NCBI GenBank assembly: GCA_934667465.1
Contig: CAKUMG010000261.1
Location: 1 to 7,435, forward strand
Source: an uncultured Actinoplanes sp.
GTDB lineage: Bacteria > Actinomycetota > Actinomycetes > Mycobacteriales > Micromonosporaceae
Direction: 5' to 3'
Length of the DNA stretch: 7,435 nt
The notes under the pieces were generated by a model, which was not told the DNA's origin, did no database searches, and saw only the letters and a list, made by a program, of their open reading frames with translations. The position numbers were made by a program, and so were the translations under genes. Positions 5,751 through 7,435 of this stretch are shown piece after piece. Within the stretch, counting starts at the first letter, position 1, and the number at the start of each line of letters is the position of its first letter.

Positions 5751-7435
5751 ATGACGACACGCCCCTCCGGGCGCCGGCGCCTCAGCCGGATCCTTGCGGC
5801 CGGGCTGCTGCTCGCCTCGGCCGGCACCCTCGTCGGCACCGCCCCCGCGGCCGCCGCGCCCAGGCCGGTCGCCCCGAACCTGGGTGCCAACGTCACCATC
5901 TTCGACCCGGGCATGCCGGTCGAGCAGATCCAGGCCACTCTCGACGCCACGCATGCGCGGCAGGTCGACAACGAGATGGGCACCGCCCGGTACGCGTACC
6001 TCTTCAAGCCCGGCACCTACGGCACCACCGACAAGCCGCTGCAGATCAAGGTGGGCTACTACACCGAGATCTCCGGCCTCGGCGCCGAGCCCGGCGACGT
6101 CGTGATCAACGGCAAGGTGGAGGTCTACAACCGCTGCCTCACCGAGGGCGGCACGGCGAACTGCCTCGCGCTGGTCAACTTCTGGCGCACGCTGTCCAAC
6201 CTGACGATCAACGTCAACGGCGCGGGCCAGGACGGCTGCCGGGCCGGGGCGAACTTCTGGGCCGTGTCCCAGGCCGTGTCGCTGCGGCGCCTCGACGTCA
6301 ACGGCCCGTTGACGCTGATGGACTACTGCACCGCCGGCCCGCAGTACGCCAGCGGCGGCTTCATCGCCGACTCGCGCTTCGACGCGGTCACCAACGGCTC
6401 GCAGCAGCAGTGGCTCACCCGCAACAGCGAGGTCGAGAGCTGGTCCAACGCCGTGTGGAACCAGGTGTTCTCGGGCGTGAAGGGCGCGCCGGACGACACG
6501 GCGTTCCCGGACCCGCCGTACACCACTGTCGAGAAGACGCCGCTGAGCCGGGAGAAGCCGTACCTCTTCACCGACGGCTCCGGCTACAAGGTCCGCGTCC
6601 CCGCGGCCAAGCGCAACACCACCGGGGTGTCCGCCGCCAGCGGCAAGTCCCTGCCGCTCGGCGACTTCTACGTGGCCAAGCCGGGCGACCCGGTGTGGAA
6701 GATCAACGCCGCGCTGGTGCTCGGCAAGAACCTGCTGTTCACCCCGGGCGTGTACGACATCGACAGCAGCATCAACGTCTGGCGCCCCGGCACCGTGGTG
6801 CTCGGCCTCGGCCACGCCACGCTGACCGCGGTCAACGGCGCGACGCCGCTGGTCGTGGCCGACGTGCCCGGCGTCGTCGTCGCGGGCGTCACCATCGACG
6901 CCGGCCTCAAGGAGTCGAAGAACCTGCTCCGGGTCGGCAAGAAGAACGGCGTGGGGATCAGCTCGCCCGCCAACCCGACCACGCTGTCCGACGTGTACTT
7001 CCGCGTCGGCGGCCCGCACATCGGCAAGGTCGACACCGCGCTCGAGGTCAACAGCGACAACGTGCTCATCGACCACACCTGGGTGTGGCGCGGCGACCAC
7101 GGCGTCGAGGGCTTCACCCAGGGCGTCAACGGCGACACCGACCGCTGGCGCACCAACACCGGCCGCTACGGCGCGGTGATCAACGGCGACGACGTCACCG
7201 CGACCGGCCTGTTCGTCGAGCACTTCCAGAAGTACAACACCGTCTGGAACGGCGAGCGCGGCACCACGATCCTCTACCAGAACGAGCTGCCGTACGACCC
7301 GCCGACGCAGGCGGACTGGATGAACGGCAAGGTCAAGGGTTACGCGGGGTACAAGGTCGGCGACAAGGTGCGCAACCACACGCTCCACGGCGCCGGCGTC
7401 TACGTCTTCAACCAGAACAACCCGTCCATCGAGAC
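5751..7435 (+). CDS. Secreted double beta-helix protein, GH55-like candidate (3' partial)
   Basis: The frame has no stop before the window edge; 561 residues are visible. Residues 1-36 are a signal peptide (RRR, hydrophobic core, APAAAA/PRPV), so the protein is exported. Two halves repeat the same pectate-lyase-like pattern: YLFKPGTY (83-90) followed by TEISGLGAEPGDVVING, and LLFTPGVYDID (328-338) followed by TVVLGLGHATLTAVNG. This suggests two tandem right-handed parallel beta-helices, the layout known for GH55 beta-1,3-glucanases. Other marked stretches are GGFIADS (202-208), GSQQQWLTRNS (216-226), WRGDHGVEG (447-454), FVEHFQKYNTVWNGE (488-502) and YQNELPYDPP (509-518). Two cysteine pairs, 129/138 and 163/193, may form disulfides. 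I recall close relatives in Streptomyces being named 'adenylyl cyclase', but no cyclase domain is visible. E490 and E512 are candidate catalytic residues. The substrate is unknown; beta-1,3-glucan is the best guess from architecture alone. Confidence 0.85.
   Translation, partial: MTTRPSGRRRLSRILAAGLLLASAGTLVGTAPAAAAPRPVAPNLGANVTIFDPGMPVEQIQATLDATHARQVDNEMGTARYAYLFKPGTYGTTDKPLQIKVGYYTEISGLGAEPGDVVINGKVEVYNRCLTEGGTANCLALVNFWRTLSNLTINVNGAGQDGCRAGANFWAVSQAVSLRRLDVNGPLTLMDYCTAGPQYASGGFIADSRFDAVTNGSQQQWLTRNSEVESWSNAVWNQVFSGVKGAPDDTAFPDPPYTTVEKTPLSREKPYLFTDGSGYKVRVPAAKRNTTGVSAASGKSLPLGDFYVAKPGDPVWKINAALVLGKNLLFTPGVYDIDSSINVWRPGTVVLGLGHATLTAVNGATPLVVADVPGVVVAGVTIDAGLKESKNLLRVGKKNGVGISSPANPTTLSDVYFRVGGPHIGKVDTALEVNSDNVLIDHTWVWRGDHGVEGFTQGVNGDTDRWRTNTGRYGAVINGDDVTATGLFVEHFQKYNTVWNGERGTTILYQNELPYDPPTQADWMNGKVKGYAGYKVGDKVRNHTLHGAGVYVFNQNNPSIE

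Noticed and set aside
5730..7388. Long minus-strand open frame (552 codons) opposite the beta-helix protein
   Set aside because: Its composition (Val, Ala, Asp, Arg, His repeats) is that of an antisense shadow, and the plus strand has a ribosome site, signal peptide and recognisable family motifs.
5751..7435. Adenylyl cyclase function for the exported protein
   Set aside because: No nucleotide cyclase domain or metal-binding aspartate pattern is visible, and the protein carries a signal peptide and beta-helix repeats instead.

Overview
The window is very GC-rich (roughly 70% or more by eye) and its coding frames show the strong third-position G/C bias of an actinobacterium. The combination of a multi-pass GGDEF/EAL membrane protein, a secreted GH53 galactanase, a LacI-type regulator with a CebR-like operator, and a long secreted beta-helix protein would fit Micromonosporaceae (Actinoplanes and relatives) or a streptomycete-like soil actinomycete. 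The genus is an inference from general features, not from a marker gene.

Layout. Positions 2-2677 (+) hold the 3' part of a membrane PAS-GGDEF-EAL protein; its frame is open to the left edge, so the real start lies upstream. Its GGDEF and EAL motifs are both degenerate, so it is probably a c-di-GMP sensor or a dead enzyme. It converges on a secreted arabinogalactan endo-beta-1,4-galactanase (GH53, 4271-2715, -). The two genes meet in a short array of 27/27/24-base repeats, each copy carrying a stop codon for the minus-strand gene and most copies one for the plus-strand gene.

The galactanase is divergent from a LacI-family repressor (4384-5421, +). Two copies of a 14-bp operator in mirror orientation (TGTGAGCGCTCCCA at 4273-4286 and its exact reverse complement at 4351-4364) bracket the control region. 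They differ at one position from TGGGAGCGCTCCCA, the known CebR box of Streptomyces. The galactanase-proximal operator sits immediately before the preferred start codon and contains its probable Shine-Dalgarno sequence.

After the repressor comes a 329-base gap. It begins with a second post-stop tandem array (36/36/33 bases, in frame with the repressor stop) and includes a stem-loop, a 12-bp perfect palindrome and a good ribosome binding site. The last gene (5751 to the right edge, +, 3' incomplete) is a secreted protein with two pectate-lyase-like beta-helix halves, of a family that I recall being labelled 'adenylyl cyclase' in databases but which looks like a polysaccharide-active (GH55-like) enzyme.

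Working model: 2715-5421 is a small self-contained galactan-use module in which the repressor controls galactanase and itself; the beta-helix protein may extend the polysaccharide role but has its own leader and lacks the operator. No sugar transporter, RNA gene, insertion sequence or CRISPR array is visible. The most unusual things are the two independent in-frame 'repeated stop codon' arrays at gene ends and the mirrored operators.
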